Source: Eudoraea sp. (lineage in GTDB: Bacteria; Bacteroidota; Bacteroidia; Flavobacteriales; Flavobacteriaceae). Taken from it: DNA of 5,135 nt. The translations under genes were made by a program, and so were the position numbers. Of this stretch, positions 4,411 to 5,135 are shown piece after piece. The notes under the pieces were generated by a model that was not told where the DNA came from, did not search any database, and saw nothing but the letters and a program-made list of their open reading frames with translations. The stretch is from the NCBI GenBank assembly GCA_013042125.1, contig JABDQS010000023.1, positions 1-5,135 on the forward strand. The letters run 5' to 3'. Positions within the stretch are counted from its first letter, which is position 1. Each line of letters starts with the position of its first letter.

Positions 4411-5135
4411 TCAGGAAAACGATTGCATGGCAACCAATTTATGGTATACACCTTTCTTCTTTAACAATATCTCATGGGTACCTTGTTCAATGATCTTTCC
4501 TTTTTCGAGCACTATAATAGTATCTGCATTCTGAATGGTTGATAATCTGTGAGCAATTACCAGAGATGTGCGGTTCTTCATTAACTTTTCCAGGGCATCC
4601 TGAACCAAACGTTCGCTTTCCGTATCAAGAGCGGAGGTAGCTTCATCCAGGATCATTATAGGAGGATTTTTTAGAACCGCCCGCGCAATGGAAAGTCGTT
4701 GCTTTTGGCCACCACTTAATTTATTTCCACTATCACCAATATTTGTATCGTATCCGTTGGGTAGTTGGTGTATAAATTCGTGTGCATTCGCTATTTTGGC
4801 GGCTTCCATGATCTCTGCCTCTGTTGCATTCTCTTTGCCAAGCGCTATGTTATTCCTAACCGAATCATTAAAAAGAATGGAATCTTGAGTTACCAGTCCC
4901 ATTAGGTTTCGCAAGGATCTTTTTGATACTTGTTTAATGGGCACTCCATCTATCTTGATCTCTCCTTTATCAACATCGTAAAAACGGGTCACAAGATTCG
5001 TAATTGTGCTTTTTCCACTCCCGGACTGGCCCACGAGGGCTACGGTTTTTCCTTTTGGCACCTCCAGGGAAAACCCTTGAAGTACCCAATCTTTCTCATA
5101 TTTAAATGAGATGTCCTCTATGGCAAGGGCTGTAT
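4411..5135 (-). CDS. ABC exporter (MsbA-like) ATP-binding domain, N-terminus cut by window edge
   Basis: The frame is open from the right edge to TGA (4413-4411), with 240 complete codons visible. A GTG at 5061-5059 is an internal valine, not a start, because the residues before it (ALAIEDISFKYEKDWVLQGF) are a normal ATP-binding-domain N-terminus carrying the A-loop Tyr12. Numbered from the first full codon, the motifs are Walker A GQSGSGKST (35-43), Q-loop Gln83, signature LSGGQ (139-143), Walker B IMILDEATSALD with Asp163 and catalytic Glu164, and H-loop His195 in IAHRLS. All catalytic residues are intact. The short tail after the domain (ending MQSFS) and sequence style fit a fused membrane-domain plus ATPase exporter of about 600 residues, such as MsbA-type lipid or drug exporters; the membrane part lies beyond the window, so substrate cannot be judged. 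A 116-nt gap separates it from the sigma gene on the same strand. Confidence 0.92.
   Translation of the reverse strand, partial: TALAIEDISFKYEKDWVLQGFSLEVPKGKTVALVGQSGSGKSTITNLVTRFYDVDKGEIKIDGVPIKQVSKRSLRNLMGLVTQDSILFNDSVRNNIALGKENATEAEIMEAAKIANAHEFIHQLPNGYDTNIGDSGNKLSGGQKQRLSIARAVLKNPPIMILDEATSALDTESERLVQDALEKLMKNRTSLVIAHRLSTIQNADTIIVLEKGKIIEQGTHEILLKKKGVYHKLVAMQSFS

Noticed and set aside
5059..5061. GTG as the start of a 216-residue ABC protein
   Set aside because: The frame continues upstream with the normal A-loop region of the ATP-binding domain to the window edge, so this valine is internal.

Overview
The window looks like chromosomal DNA of a member of the Bacteroidota, most likely a marine-type Flavobacteriaceae. 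The signs are an AT-rich composition, no Shine-Dalgarno sequences ahead of the genes, two perfect Bacteroidetes-type -7 promoter boxes (TAnnTTTG), and protein families typical of that class. This placement is inference from style and families, not from a marker gene.

Layout from left to right. Positions 1-1149 (minus strand, C-terminus off the left edge) encode an RsmB/NOP-family RNA m5C methyltransferase with both active-site cysteines. Positions 1150-1219 form a compact divergent promoter region. Positions 1220-2248 (plus) encode a lipoprotein with four Asp-box motifs, probably a beta-propeller. A symmetric hairpin at 2248-2276 can serve as terminator for this gene and for the convergent gene. 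Positions 2321-2668 (minus) encode a small, strongly basic exported protein without a single Asp or Glu. A perfect 10-bp hairpin terminator at 2728-2752 closes the next operon.

Positions 2776-4294 (minus) are the centrepiece, a three-gene unit in the order ECF sigma factor, single-pass membrane protein, exported Spy/CpxP-like helical protein. The first two genes are 33 nt apart and the last two overlap by 17 nt. The arrangement fits an envelope-stress or signal-sensing sigma module: the membrane protein would hold the sigma factor (an anti-sigma role) and the exported protein would sense conditions outside the inner membrane. The membrane protein has no anti-sigma fold I recognise. It shows two cytoplasmic FxxPxxYFxxL repeats and an exported tail with 26 acidic and no basic residues. 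The sigma gene appears to start with TTG, and an ECF-like promoter (AAC-N16-CGTC) next to an inverted repeat lies just upstream, suggesting autoregulation.

Positions 4411-5135 (minus, N-terminus off the right edge) encode the nucleotide-binding domain of an MsbA-type ABC exporter.

No tRNA, rRNA, CRISPR array, insertion sequence or phage signature was seen, and no stretch over 300 bases lacks a gene. The most novel part is the sigma module with its unusual membrane partner, and possibly its very basic exported neighbour.
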